From contig CBDDIR010000003.1 of NCBI GenBank assembly GCA_965229115.1, positions 3,782,001-3,846,000 on the forward strand: 64,000 nt of DNA. Reading direction: 5' to 3'. The notes beneath the pieces were generated by a model. It worked only from the letters and a program-made list of their open reading frames with translations. It searched no databases and was not told the origin of the DNA. Position 1 is the stretch's first letter; every line of letters begins with the position of its first letter. This DNA is from UBA7672 sp965229115. GTDB lineage: Bacteria > Pseudomonadota > Alphaproteobacteria > Caulobacterales > Hyphomonadaceae. Of the stretch, positions 8,908 through 17,599 are shown one piece after another. Made by a program: the position numbers and the translations under genes.

Positions 8908-9192
8908 ATGATCCGCCACATCGTCTTTTTCACCCTGAAGGACCCGCAAGAGGCGCCGGAAATCATCGGCCATCTCAAGCGCTTGGGGACCATTCCGGGT
9001 TCGACCCTTTTCGAGGTCACGCAAAACCACAAGGCCGACCTGTACGGCAACGATATCGATGTGGTGGTCTATGCCGAGTTCCCGAACATCGACGCCCTGC
9101 ATACCTACAAGAAACACCCGACCTATACGGACGTGACCAACACGGTTCGCCCCCGCCGCGAACTCCGCTTCGCCGCAGACGTCGAAGCCTGA
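8908..9192 (+). CDS. Dabb-domain (stress-responsive A/B barrel) protein
   Basis: A 94-residue single-domain protein. It begins MIRHIVFFTLKD and ends with YAEFPNIDALHTYKKHPTYTDVTN, which together are the Dabb signature (dimeric alpha/beta barrel). In other organisms members include stress-induced proteins and small cyclases or decarboxylases. Here the role is unknown. It sits 50 bp after coaBC and 81 bp before dut on the same strand, so it may be cotranscribed with them. Confidence 0.88.
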   Translation: MIRHIVFFTLKDPQEAPEIIGHLKRLGTIPGSTLFEVTQNHKADLYGNDIDVVVYAEFPNIDALHTYKKHPTYTDVTNTVRPRRELRFAADVEA

Positions 9193-9273
9193 TCCATCTG
9201 TGGGTATCGGCGGGCAAAGCTCGCCCTCAGCCCGGCCACGGGCTAGTCATGAAGGCCTGATCGGAGCCTGCCC

Positions 9274-9726
9274 ATGACCGTCACAATCCGCGTTGTCCCG
9301 CTGCCGCATTTCGAAGGCCTGGCTCTGCCCGCCTATGAAACCGCTGACGCCGCCGGCATGGATCTTCGCGCCGCCGTTGAAGATGCAGCGCCCGTCACGC
9401 TCGCCCCCGGCCAGCGCGCCATGATCCCCACCGGCCTCACCATCGCCCTGCCGCCGCTGCACGAAGCGCAAGTGCGTCCGCGCTCCGGTCTCGCCGCCAA
9501 ACACGGCATCACCTGCCTCAACTCACCCGGCACGATCGACGCGGATTATCGCGGCGAGGTGAAGGTCATCCTGATCAATCTCGGCCAGGAACCCTTCGTC
9601 ATCAAACGCGGCGAACGCATCGCGCAGATGGTCATCGCCCCCGTGACCCGCGCTTCGCTCGTGCAGGTCGAAACGCTTGACGAAACGGTACGCGGCGACG
9701 GCGGCTTCGGCTCGACGGGGCGCTAG
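9274..9726 (+). CDS. dut: Deoxyuridine 5'-triphosphate nucleotidohydrolase (dUTPase)
   Basis: A 150-residue trimeric-type dUTPase that hydrolyses dUTP to dUMP and pyrophosphate, keeping uracil out of DNA and feeding dTMP synthesis. All five family motifs can be read: AAGMDLRAA (1), PTGLTIALP (2), RPRSGLAAKHGI (3), GTIDADYRGEVKVIL with the catalytic Asp (between 3 and 4), GERIAQMVI (4) and the C-terminal GDGGFGSTGR (5). Length is normal. Its last bases overlap the convergent helicase gene in a shared CTAG. Confidence 0.97.
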   Translation: MTVTIRVVPLPHFEGLALPAYETADAAGMDLRAAVEDAAPVTLAPGQRAMIPTGLTIALPPLHEAQVRPRSGLAAKHGITCLNSPGTIDADYRGEVKVILINLGQEPFVIKRGERIAQMVIAPVTRASLVQVETLDETVRGDGGFGSTGR

Positions 9727-11054
9727 CCCTTCAGGTCGAGCTGCGGCTTGGCCATGTCGGCGAGCAGGAAGTGCTCCGTATCGCTCACCGTATCGAGCCC
9801 GCCGAAATCGAACGCCGAGCGATCAATGATGATGTCGCGCGGCCGCAGCGGTCGCGACAGCTCCAGCCCCTCGAGCGACCGGCAGCGCGAGAACGCCACA
9901 TAGGCCTGCCCATGCGCGAACATCCCGCGGTCGAAGTCGATGAACACGCGATCCAGCGTCATGCCCTGGCTCTTGTGGATCGTCGTCGCATAGGCGAGCC
10001 GCAGCGGCAGCTGTTTGAACGATCCCACGACTGATCGCGACACAGACTTCGAGTTCGCATCGAACTCGTAGCGGAATTTCTCCCACGCCTGCTGCGCGAT
10101 GCGGTGCGTTTCGCCGTTGATCTTCACATAGCAATCGCTCTCGCCCAACCCCTGCACCACGCCGAGCGAGCCATTGACCCACCGCCCCGAAGGATCGTTG
10201 CGGATCATCATCACGCGCGCGCCGGCCTTCAGCTCCAGCACTTCCTCGGTCGGAAAAGCTTTCGGCTCGAAATTGCCTTCCAGCGCCGCCGTATATCCCC
10301 GCGCCGGCCCAGGCAGCTCGGCCAGCCGCAACTGGTTGATCTTCCACGCTGCCGCATTGTTCGGCGTCAGCACCACATGCGTGATGCTCGCCTCTGCCGA
10401 CGGCCGATCCGACACCCGCGTCTTCAGCACCTCTTCGTCGTCAACGCTCAGCCGCCCGCTGCGCAGGCTGTTGAGGATGCGGATGAAGACCTCGTCCTCC
10501 TGCCGGAAGATTCGCTTCAATGCCGCCAGCCGGAACTGCCCCGCAACAAACCCGGGCGCCTTGAAGAACCACGCGCCGCCATAGCTCTCTTCAAGGATGT
10601 GCTCGACATCAGCGCCCACTACCGGCGGCAATTGATGCAGATCGCCCGACAGGATCATCCGCACGCCGCCGAACGGCCGCTTGTCGGCGCGATTCAGTCG
10701 AAGAGAGTTGTCGATCGCCTGCATCATGTCGGCGCGCACCATCGACACCTCGTCGATCACCATCGTCTCGATGGCTTTCACCAGCCGCTGGTTCCGGATC
10801 TTCTTGGTGTCGCCCGTATCCAGCAGACGCGGCGGGAAATTGAAGAAGGAGTGGATCGTCTGCCCGCCAACATTCACCGCCGCCAGCCCCGTAGGCGCCA
10901 ACACCACCGCCTTGTCCAGCGAGTTGAAGATCAGCTGGCGCAGAAGCGTGGTCTTCCCGGTGCCCGCCCGGCCCGTCAGGAAGATATTGCGCCTGCCCTC
11001 CACGATCTCATCGACCAGCGGCGCATACACATTGGATGTGGGCTCAGTCGTCAC
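9723..11054 (-). CDS. Pif1/RecD-like superfamily 1B DNA helicase
   Basis: A 443-residue ATPase. Walker A is FLTGRAGTGKTTLLRQL (about residues 25-41) and Walker B is TMVIDEVSMV, followed by RMILSGDLHQLPPVV, the motif III pattern of Pif1 helicases. Near the C-terminus YATTIHKSQGMTLDRVFID and YVAFSRCRSLEGL are motifs V and VI. Such enzymes unwind DNA 5'-3' and act in repair, recombination or G-quadruplex resolution. There is no RecD2-type N-terminal extension. The start appears to be GTG at 11054; the upstream ribosome site is poor. It is divergent from the moeB-like gene. Confidence 0.92.
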   Translation of the reverse strand: MTTEPTSNVYAPLVDEIVEGRRNIFLTGRAGTGKTTLLRQLIFNSLDKAVVLAPTGLAAVNVGGQTIHSFFNFPPRLLDTGDTKKIRNQRLVKAIETMVIDEVSMVRADMMQAIDNSLRLNRADKRPFGGVRMILSGDLHQLPPVVGADVEHILEESYGGAWFFKAPGFVAGQFRLAALKRIFRQEDEVFIRILNSLRSGRLSVDDEEVLKTRVSDRPSAEASITHVVLTPNNAAAWKINQLRLAELPGPARGYTAALEGNFEPKAFPTEEVLELKAGARVMMIRNDPSGRWVNGSLGVVQGLGESDCYVKINGETHRIAQQAWEKFRYEFDANSKSVSRSVVGSFKQLPLRLAYATTIHKSQGMTLDRVFIDFDRGMFAHGQAYVAFSRCRSLEGLELSRPLRPRDIIIDRSAFDFGGLDTVSDTEHFLLADMAKPQLDLKG

Positions 11055-11142
11055 CAGCTATGCCAACGCAGCCGGGCCAGCGCGGAACGACATTGTACAA
11101 GGGATGCGGCCATGGTTTCTGCTCCGGGAGGATCGAGCGAAC

Positions 11143-11910
11143 ATGAGTCTAGCCCCCGAGCAACTGGAACGCTACGCCCGGCACATAATGCTGCGCGAAA
11201 TCGGCGGTCCCGGGCAGCGAAAGCTTCTGGATAGCCACGCTGCCGTGGTCGGCGCAGGCGCCCTCGGTGGCCCCGTGGCGACTTATCTTGCCGCAGCCGG
11301 GGTCGGACAGCTCACCTTGATCGATGATGATTCTGTCTCGCTGTCGAACCTCCAGCGTCAGACCCAGTTCACCACGCCCGAAGTCGGTCGCCCCAAAGGC
11401 GAAGCGTTGGCCGAGCGGCTGGGCGCTCTCAACCTCGACACACGGGTCACGGTCAAACAGACGCGCCTCACCGCCAATAACGCACGTGATCTCCTCGCCG
11501 GCGCAGACATCGTGCTCGACGGCACCGACAGCTTCACCACGCGCTTCGACGTGAACGCCGCCTGCCACGATCTCGGCTTAGCTCTCGTCTCCGGCGCCGT
11601 CGGCCGCTGGAGCGCGCAGCTCTCCGTCTTCAAGTCTGGTCTGACGAAAGCGAAGCCGCCCGCCGAACGCCTGCCCTGCTATCGCTGCTTTGTGCCCGAC
11701 ATGCCCGAGACGGAAGAGACCTGCGCCATGGTCGGCGTCATTGGCCCGCTTACCGGCATCGTCGGCGCCCGCATGGCGCTGGAGGCCGTGAAGGAAATCG
11801 CCGGCGCCGGCCAGTCCATGGCCGGCCGCGTCTGGCTTTACGACGGTCTCAGCGGCGACAGCCGCACGATCAAGCTGTCCGCCGATCCGGCCTGTCCGAT
11901 TTGCAGCTGA
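11143..11910 (+). CDS. MoeB/ThiF/HesA-family adenylyltransferase (E1-like)
   Basis: A 255-residue E1-like enzyme that adenylates the C-terminus of a ubiquitin-like sulfur carrier such as MoaD or ThiS. It shows the nucleotide site VVGAGALGGPVATYLAAAGV (about 35-54) and the following acidic DDDSVSLSNLQRQ. Both zinc-binding pairs, CYRC (179/182) and CPIC (251/254), and ETCAMVGVIGPLTGIVG with the conserved Cys194 are present. No carrier protein gene lies beside it, so molybdopterin and thiamine synthesis cannot be distinguished. The frame is open further upstream, but the family N-terminus MSLAPEQLERYARHIML begins at 11143. Confidence 0.93.
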   Translation: MSLAPEQLERYARHIMLREIGGPGQRKLLDSHAAVVGAGALGGPVATYLAAAGVGQLTLIDDDSVSLSNLQRQTQFTTPEVGRPKGEALAERLGALNLDTRVTVKQTRLTANNARDLLAGADIVLDGTDSFTTRFDVNAACHDLGLALVSGAVGRWSAQLSVFKSGLTKAKPPAERLPCYRCFVPDMPETEETCAMVGVIGPLTGIVGARMALEAVKEIAGAGQSMAGRVWLYDGLSGDSRTIKLSADPACPICS

Positions 11911-11911
11911 T

Positions 11912-12892
11912 CTACTTCTTCAGTTCGTTGTAGATCACGGTGACATAGGCATCGTCCGTGATGAAGCCGCCCTGTCCGAAGCGTGGCGTCCATTGCGCCA
12001 GCGGCTTCGCCGCGATCGCCTCTTCCAGCGTCTTGCCGGATTTCACCAGCGCCTCAACCGCCGCCCGCGCGCCCTTGTGCATGTCGAGCGCGGCCTGAAG
12101 ATCAGCCTTGGTCGCCAGCTCGCCATGGCCCGGGATCACCTTGGTGTTCGGCCCCGCGATCGAAACCGCCTTCTCGATCGCCGCGATGAAGCCCGCCTGC
12201 GTGCCGCCCGAGCCGGTGTCCACGAACGGATAGCGATCCTTCATGTAGGTATCGCCCGTGTGCAGCACGTCCGCCTCGACGAAGTAGATCAGCGTATCGC
12301 CGTCCGTATGCGCCGGCAGCGGCGCGCGAATGGCGCGGATCGTCTGTCCGTTGAGATGGAAGTCGATGCCCTCGACAAACGTCACCACCGGCAGCGCCAC
12401 TTTCGCGGCAGGCACAGTCGGCGCGCCACGCGACTGGGAGGGAATCTCACCCGTCAACCGCTTGCGGATCTTGTCGCTCGCAAAGATCGTCGCTCCGGCC
12501 TTGCCGAATACTTCGTTCCCGCCGGCATGGTCGAAGTGCCAGTGCGTGTTGATCAGGTATTTCGGCTTGCCCTGGGTCAGCTCCTCGATCTTCGCGAGAT
12601 TGACCTCCGCATTGGTCGCGTACTGGTCGTCGATCAGGAACACACCGTCGGCGCCCACGCTGACGCCGAGATTGCCGCCCTGTCCAATCAGCATCGACAC
12701 GCCTGAGCCGAGTTCAACGACCCGCGCAAACGCTTGCGTGTTCGGCGCAGGCGTCGCCGCCGCTGGAGGCGCCGCTGCTGCAGCCGGGGCAGCCGTCACC
12801 ACAGGCGCCGCCGGAGCAGTCGCTTCAGTCGTCGCGCAAGCCGCCAGAGCCAGCGCCGCAACACTCGTGAGAAGAAGAACCCGCATCGTCAT
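11912..12892 (-). CDS. Exported metallo-beta-lactamase-fold hydrolase (copy 1, lipoprotein)
   Basis: A 326-residue protein (or 324, if the second ATG at 12886 is used) with a lipobox LAAC (Cys19) and an Ala/Pro-rich linker of about 40 residues. The MBL domain carries THWHFDHAGG (HxHxDH, His117/His119/Asp121/His122), PAHTDGDTLIYF, VLHTGD and VIPGHGE, the full set for a dinuclear zinc site. The linker suggests the enzyme is tethered to a membrane and faces the periplasm. It lies 4 bp after a paralogue (12897-13790) and should be cotranscribed with it. The substrate is unknown; the pattern is closer to B3-like or general MBL hydrolases than to acquired carbapenemases. Confidence 0.9.
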   Translation of the reverse strand: MTMRVLLLTSVAALALAACATTEATAPAAPVVTAAPAAAAAPPAAATPAPNTQAFARVVELGSGVSMLIGQGGNLGVSVGADGVFLIDDQYATNAEVNLAKIEELTQGKPKYLINTHWHFDHAGGNEVFGKAGATIFASDKIRKRLTGEIPSQSRGAPTVPAAKVALPVVTFVEGIDFHLNGQTIRAIRAPLPAHTDGDTLIYFVEADVLHTGDTYMKDRYPFVDTGSGGTQAGFIAAIEKAVSIAGPNTKVIPGHGELATKADLQAALDMHKGARAAVEALVKSGKTLEEAIAAKPLAQWTPRFGQGGFITDDAYVTVIYNELKK

Positions 12893-12896
12893 CCCC

Positions 12897-13790
12897 CTAC
12901 TTCTTCAGACCGTTATAGAGCACCGTCGTGAAGCGCTCTTCATTGATGAAGCTCCACGCAAACGCCTTCCACGGCGTCAGCGGCTTCTTCGCAATCGTCT
13001 GCGCCAGCGTGTCGCCCGCCTTGATCCGCGCTTCGATCGCCTTGATGGCGCCCTCCAGCATCGCGATCTGCTTCGCCAGATCAGCCTTCGTCGCGATCTC
13101 GCCATGGCCCGGAATGATGCGGGTCTTGTCGTCCACCATCGCGTAGATCTCTTTCATCGCCGCGAGATAGCCCGTCACCGATCCGCCCGAGCCAAGGTCG
13201 ATCACCGGGAACAGTCCGTTGAACAGGATGTCACCCGTGTGAAGAATGTTCGGCTCCACGAAGCGCACGATGGAATCCCCATCCGTGTGCGACGACTGCA
13301 TCTTCGTCACCACGATCTGCGAACCATTGAGATGGAAATCCACGCCCTCGTGGAAAGTGATCACCGGCCATGCCGGCGCGGGCGATGCCGCCGCGGGCTT
13401 CCCATCCAGCCCGAGCGACTGCACCTCGCCCGTCAAACGCTTCCGCACATTCTCATGCGCAAAGATCATCGCGCCCGCCTTCGCGAATGTCTCGTTCCCG
13501 CCGGCATGGTCCGAATGCCAGTGCGTGTTGAGCAGATAGCGCGGCGCGCCCTTGGCGATCTCTTCCACCTTGGCGAGGTTCGCCGCCGCCGTGTTGGCGT
13601 ACTGGTCGTCGATCACGAACACGCCGTCCGGCCCTGCCGACACGGCGATATTCCCGCCCACGCCAAAGATCACCTGGATGCCGCCACCCATATCGGTGAC
13701 TTTCGGCGCCGGCGGATTGTTCTGTGCAACCGCCAGTGGCGCAGCAATGCTTGCGAACGCGACGGCAAGTCCGATGGCGACACGCTTCAT
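12897..13790 (-). CDS. Exported metallo-beta-lactamase-fold hydrolase (copy 2)
   Basis: A 297-residue paralogue with a cleavable signal peptide (AAPLAVAQ). Metal ligands are in NTHWHSDHAGG (His90/His92/Asp94/His95), SSHTDGDSIV, ILHTGD and IIPGHGE. The C-terminus ends LYNGLKK, matching IYNELKK in the downstream copy, so the two arose by tandem duplication. It has GGGGGAGG before the ATG. It is the first gene of the pair and is divergent from the acylase at 13920 across 129 bp, so the two transcription units may share control. Confidence 0.9.
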   Translation of the reverse strand: MKRVAIGLAVAFASIAAPLAVAQNNPPAPKVTDMGGGIQVIFGVGGNIAVSAGPDGVFVIDDQYANTAAANLAKVEEIAKGAPRYLLNTHWHSDHAGGNETFAKAGAMIFAHENVRKRLTGEVQSLGLDGKPAAASPAPAWPVITFHEGVDFHLNGSQIVVTKMQSSHTDGDSIVRFVEPNILHTGDILFNGLFPVIDLGSGGSVTGYLAAMKEIYAMVDDKTRIIPGHGEIATKADLAKQIAMLEGAIKAIEARIKAGDTLAQTIAKKPLTPWKAFAWSFINEERFTTVLYNGLKK

Positions 13791-13919
13791 GCCGACCTCC
13801 CCCTGATGTTTTCACCAGAAGACGCCCAGCCGCGCGCCCTTTCAAGCGAAAAACGCTAAGCATTGCGAACACCCACGCTCACGCTACGGTCCCGCCATCG
13901 ACGGATGGGAGAGCCGCAG

Positions 13920-16193
13920 ATGAAATCGAAAATCCTTGCCGCTACCGCGCTTCTCGCGCTCGCCGCGTGCAGCGCCTCCAACGCGGGCGCGCCCTCCCAC
14001 ACCTTCAGCGCAGAAATCCGCCGCACCGCCTACGGCGTCCCACACATCAAGGCCGACGACTTCGGCGGGATTGGTTTCGGCTTCGGCTACGCCAGCGCGC
14101 AGGACAATCTCTGCGAAATCCTCGACCGCATGATGACCGTCCGCGCCGAACGCGCCCGCTATCTCGGCCCCGGCAAGGACGACGTTAACATTGCCAGCGA
14201 TCTCTACCACCAGCGCGTCAACCAGGCGGGCGACGCGGAGAAACTTCTCGCTGGTCCCGCCTCCTCCGTCGACACACCTTCGGAAGACGCACGCGCCATC
14301 GCCGCCGGCTATGTCGCCGGCCTCAACAAATTCATCCGCGAGAAAGGCGCCGCGATCACCGATCCGCGTTGCAAGGGCCAGCCATGGGTGAAGCCGATCG
14401 ATGAGATCGACTTCTGGCGCCACATGTATGTCGGCCAGACCATCGACGGCTTCATCGCCCCCACTACCAGCGCCGCCCCGCCCTCCGCCGAACGCGCCTC
14501 ACTCAGCCGCGACGCGTACATCAACGAAGTCGATCTCGGCTCGAACGCCTATGGCCTCGGCCGTGAAGTGACCAAGGGCGGCAAGGGCATGGTGCTCGGT
14601 AACCCGCACTATCCGTGGGATGGCCCCAACCGCTTCTACCGCACGCACTTCATCATCCCGGGCAAACTCAATATCGTCGGCGTCTCCTACATCGGCATGC
14701 CGCTGATCCGCATGGGCCACACCGACAGCATCGCGTGGAGCAACACCGTCTCCACCGCCAAGCGCTTCGGCTATTACGAACTCACCCTCGATCCCGCCGA
14801 CCCGACCAAATACATCTATGAAGGCCAACCGGTCGCCATGGATCGCACCGAGGTGACGGTGCAGGTCCTGCGCGATGGCAAGCTGCAGCCCGAAACCCGC
14901 ACGCTCTATTCCACGCGCTGGGGCAATGTCGTCTCGTCGACCACCTACCCGTGGACCGCGACCACCGCCTTCGCCCTGCGCACGCCCCGCGTCGGCCTGC
15001 GCGATGTCGACCAGTACATGGCCGTCTGGCAGTCGAAGTCCGTGCGCGAGCTGCAGACCGCGCTCGGCAAATACCAGTCCTACCGCTTCAACACGACTGC
15101 CGCCGATTCGACCGGCGAAACGCTCTATGGCGATCTCGGCATGATCCCGAACGTGCCGCGCGAGCTTGCCGATGCGTGCTCGAAATCCGACTTCGCCCGC
15201 CAACAATGGACGAAGGAACGCGTCGCCGTGCTCGACGGCTCACGCGCCGCCTGCGACTGGAAGACCGATGCAGACGCCTCCGCCCCCGGCGTCTTCGGCC
15301 CCACCGCCTCGCCCCATCTCTTCCGCACCGACTACGTCACGCAGAGCAATGACAGCTACTGGCTGACCAACCCGGCCCAGCCGCTCACCGGCTACAGCCC
15401 GATCTGGGGCGACGAAGCCACTGCCCGCTCCCTGCGCACGCGCCTCGGCCTGATCCAGGTCGCAGACCGCGTCGCCGGAACCGACGGCCTGGGCGAACCG
15501 AAGTTCGACATCGGCACGCTGCAGAAGATCATGTACGGCAACCGCCACTACGGCGCAGAGCTCGTGCAAAAGGATCTCGCGAAGATCTGCATGATCTCCG
15601 CCCGGCCCAACATTCCCGCCGCCTGCAAGGCAATTGCGGAATGGGATGGCAAGGTCGATCTCGACAGCCGCGGCGCCCACCTCTTCCATCTCTTCGCTGA
15701 AAACGGCGGCCTGAAATTCAAGGTCCCGTTCGATCCGAAGAACCCGGTCAACACGCCCAACACGCTGGACACGTCAGACCCGAAAGTCCTCGAAGCCTTC
15801 GCCAAGGCCGTCGACAAGCTCACCGAAATGGAAATCCCTGCCAACGCCCGCCTCGGAGACGTACAACGCGAAACCCGCGGTGAAGAACGCATTCCGATCC
15901 ATGGCGGCGCCGGCCCGGAAGGCGTCTTCAACGTCATCACCGTCGAAGACCTCGAACCCAAACTCGGCTGGACCAGCATCCGCCACGGCGCAAGCTGGAT
16001 CATGACGACGGAGTTCACCGCCAACGGCCCGGTCAGCCAGGGCATCCTCACCTACTCGGAATCCACCGACGAAACCTCGCCGCACCACTCCGACCAAACG
16101 CGCCTCTACTCCCAGAAGGGCTGGGATGACCTGCGCTTCACGGACGAAGCAGTCGAAGCCGGAACGGAAAGCCGCGAGACGATCAGCGAGTAG
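13920..16193 (+). CDS. Lipoprotein Ntn-hydrolase acylase (penicillin/AHL acylase family)
   Basis: A 757-residue precursor with the layout of penicillin acylase-type Ntn hydrolases: signal/lipobox (LAAC, Cys17), an alpha part (about 30-190), a short spacer and a beta part that starts at a catalytic serine. The serine is visible as DLGSNAYGLGREV (Ser208); autocleavage just before it gives the two chains. LGNPHYPW and the late segment around GILTYSESTDETSPHHSDQT match the PvdQ/aculeacin-acylase branch. The enzyme hydrolyses an amide of a fatty or aromatic acyl group. N-acyl homoserine lactones are a likely but untested substrate. GGGAGAG lies 5 bases before the ATG at 13920. Confidence 0.92.
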   Translation: MKSKILAATALLALAACSASNAGAPSHTFSAEIRRTAYGVPHIKADDFGGIGFGFGYASAQDNLCEILDRMMTVRAERARYLGPGKDDVNIASDLYHQRVNQAGDAEKLLAGPASSVDTPSEDARAIAAGYVAGLNKFIREKGAAITDPRCKGQPWVKPIDEIDFWRHMYVGQTIDGFIAPTTSAAPPSAERASLSRDAYINEVDLGSNAYGLGREVTKGGKGMVLGNPHYPWDGPNRFYRTHFIIPGKLNIVGVSYIGMPLIRMGHTDSIAWSNTVSTAKRFGYYELTLDPADPTKYIYEGQPVAMDRTEVTVQVLRDGKLQPETRTLYSTRWGNVVSSTTYPWTATTAFALRTPRVGLRDVDQYMAVWQSKSVRELQTALGKYQSYRFNTTAADSTGETLYGDLGMIPNVPRELADACSKSDFARQQWTKERVAVLDGSRAACDWKTDADASAPGVFGPTASPHLFRTDYVTQSNDSYWLTNPAQPLTGYSPIWGDEATARSLRTRLGLIQVADRVAGTDGLGEPKFDIGTLQKIMYGNRHYGAELVQKDLAKICMISARPNIPAACKAIAEWDGKVDLDSRGAHLFHLFAENGGLKFKVPFDPKNPVNTPNTLDTSDPKVLEAFAKAVDKLTEMEIPANARLGDVQRETRGEERIPIHGGAGPEGVFNVITVEDLEPKLGWTSIRHGASWIMTTEFTANGPVSQGILTYSESTDETSPHHSDQTRLYSQKGWDDLRFTDEAVEAGTESRETISE

Positions 16194-16201
16194 GCACGCG
16201 C

Positions 16202-16645
16202 CTACTTGATCTCTTCGGCCAGGCAGCCGTCGCCATCGAAGGTGACGTCTTCGACGCGCCCGCCGCCCATCACGAAGCGGGTCGAGCATGTCGAGCGATT
16301 GACGCGCGGCGGTTGCCACACCGGGAACGTCTCTTCGATCGTCTCGGTCTTCTGCTTGCCGTCCTTGTCGGTGAAGGTGCGTTTCACCTGGCGCGTCTCG
16401 TCGCGATAATATCCGGCCTGCTCGTCCACCGTCGTCTTGGTGTAGCTCCACATCTCGCGCCCGTTCGACATGTTCGAGCGGTTCTGCGGCGCGCCCCAGC
16501 GCATCATGACGTCATCGGTGGAGCGGCCAATCTCCATGCTCATGTGCTGGCGATAGCCTTCCTCCGTCGCGCATGCAGTCAGCGCCATCGCGGAAACGCC
16601 GATCGCGGCGAAGGCGAACATACGGCCAGTACGAATAAGATTCAT
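16202..16645 (-). CDS. Small outer-membrane lipoprotein, possibly BamE-like
   Basis: A 147-residue protein with lipobox LTAC after a short hydrophobic signal. The segment STDDVMMRWGAPQNRSNMSN followed by MWSYTK has the spacing of the SmpA/OmlA (BamE-like) fold, where a helix and Gly-x-Pro turn precede a beta strand with Trp and Tyr. Two cysteines at the C-terminus (TCSTRF and GDGCLAEEIK) could form a disulfide. The start at 16645 has GGAG 7 bases upstream, whereas the earlier in-frame ATG (16666) lacks one. It is convergent with the acylase gene at 16193. Confidence 0.75.
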   Translation of the reverse strand: MNLIRTGRMFAFAAIGVSAMALTACATEEGYRQHMSMEIGRSTDDVMMRWGAPQNRSNMSNGREMWSYTKTTVDEQAGYYRDETRQVKRTFTDKDGKQKTETIEETFPVWQPPRVNRSTCSTRFVMGGGRVEDVTFDGDGCLAEEIK

Positions 16646-16792
16646 CGTCCCACTCCAGATCCACACCTCGGATCATCCCCGACCCCGGCTGAACGCAGAT
16701 TGAATGACAGCTTGGGTTGGAGCGCAAACGAAAACCAGCCCCGGCGGTTTGCCAGGGCTGGCGATTTCGAAACAACGATGTGACAGGCCGGG

Positions 16793-17434
16793 CTAGTTCG
16801 ACCGGAGCCCTGCGGGATCGGACGGCTTCGGCAGATCCAGCGACGGCGCGCTATTCGTCACCGCAGGCGCAGGCGTCGCGGCCGGAGCCAGCGGCACAGG
16901 TTGCGGCGCCGGGATCGGCTGCGAGTATTGAGGCGGCGGCACATAGGGCTGCGGCGTCGGCGGAGGTGTCGGCGTGTAGGTCGACGGCGTCGTCACAACT
17001 GGCGTTGCCGGCACAGGCGCAGCAGCGACCGGAGCAACCGGCGCCGGAGCTGCCGGCATCGGCTGGCCATTCCCGCGCGAGGGCGAAGACGTTAGGTCCG
17101 AACGAATGAAAGCCTTCTGCCCGTTCTTGAGAACGACCTGATACCAGTTCCAGTCAGACAGCCGCGCAATGCCGACCACGTTCAGCACATGCCCCGTGCT
17201 GCCGCTCGACAGCACCTGCGTCTGCGGCGTCGAGAAAGGCTCGGCGCGCAACCGCACGCCCGTACCCTGAATGGTGATGGGCGCGCCCGGCGGCGCGAAC
17301 GGCTCAACCGTATAGCTCGCATGCGAAACAACCGGCTGGCCCGGAACCTGAGCCACGGCCACGCCGCCAAGCCCAGTGGCAGCGCCCAGCGCTGCAACGA
17401 AAACTGCCGAAACAACAATGCGCATCGGTTTCAT
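16793..17434 (-). CDS. Exported SH3b-domain protein with proline/alanine-rich tail
   Basis: A 213-residue protein: signal peptide (GGVAVAQ cleavage), an SH3b domain at about residues 50-115 (VRLRAEPFSTPQTQVLSSGSTGHVLNVVG ... DWNWYQVVLKNGQKAFIRSDL) and then about 90 residues rich in Pro, Ala and Val. SH3b domains often bind peptidoglycan peptides, so an envelope-facing role is likely, with the tail as a flexible spacer. No enzyme domain is present. A second exported SH3b protein lies at 18836-19402, with the dehydrogenase gene in between. Confidence 0.8.
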   Translation of the reverse strand: MKPMRIVVSAVFVAALGAATGLGGVAVAQVPGQPVVSHASYTVEPFAPPGAPITIQGTGVRLRAEPFSTPQTQVLSSGSTGHVLNVVGIARLSDWNWYQVVLKNGQKAFIRSDLTSSPSRGNGQPMPAAPAPVAPVAAAPVPATPVVTTPSTYTPTPPPTPQPYVPPPQYSQPIPAPQPVPLAPAATPAPAVTNSAPSLDLPKPSDPAGLRSN

Positions 17435-17599
17435 CCACTCAACTCCAGTTCAGCCTGACGCCTTACCGGACCCGCCCTTAACCTCACACAACAGCGCGGC
17501 CAAACAATGGCGCAACTACAGCAACGCGCTGTCGCCATCGCGCCAGCCGCGCGGCAACCGGTTAAGAAAATCGTTTCGGCAGAACGCGATGCGCGCCGC

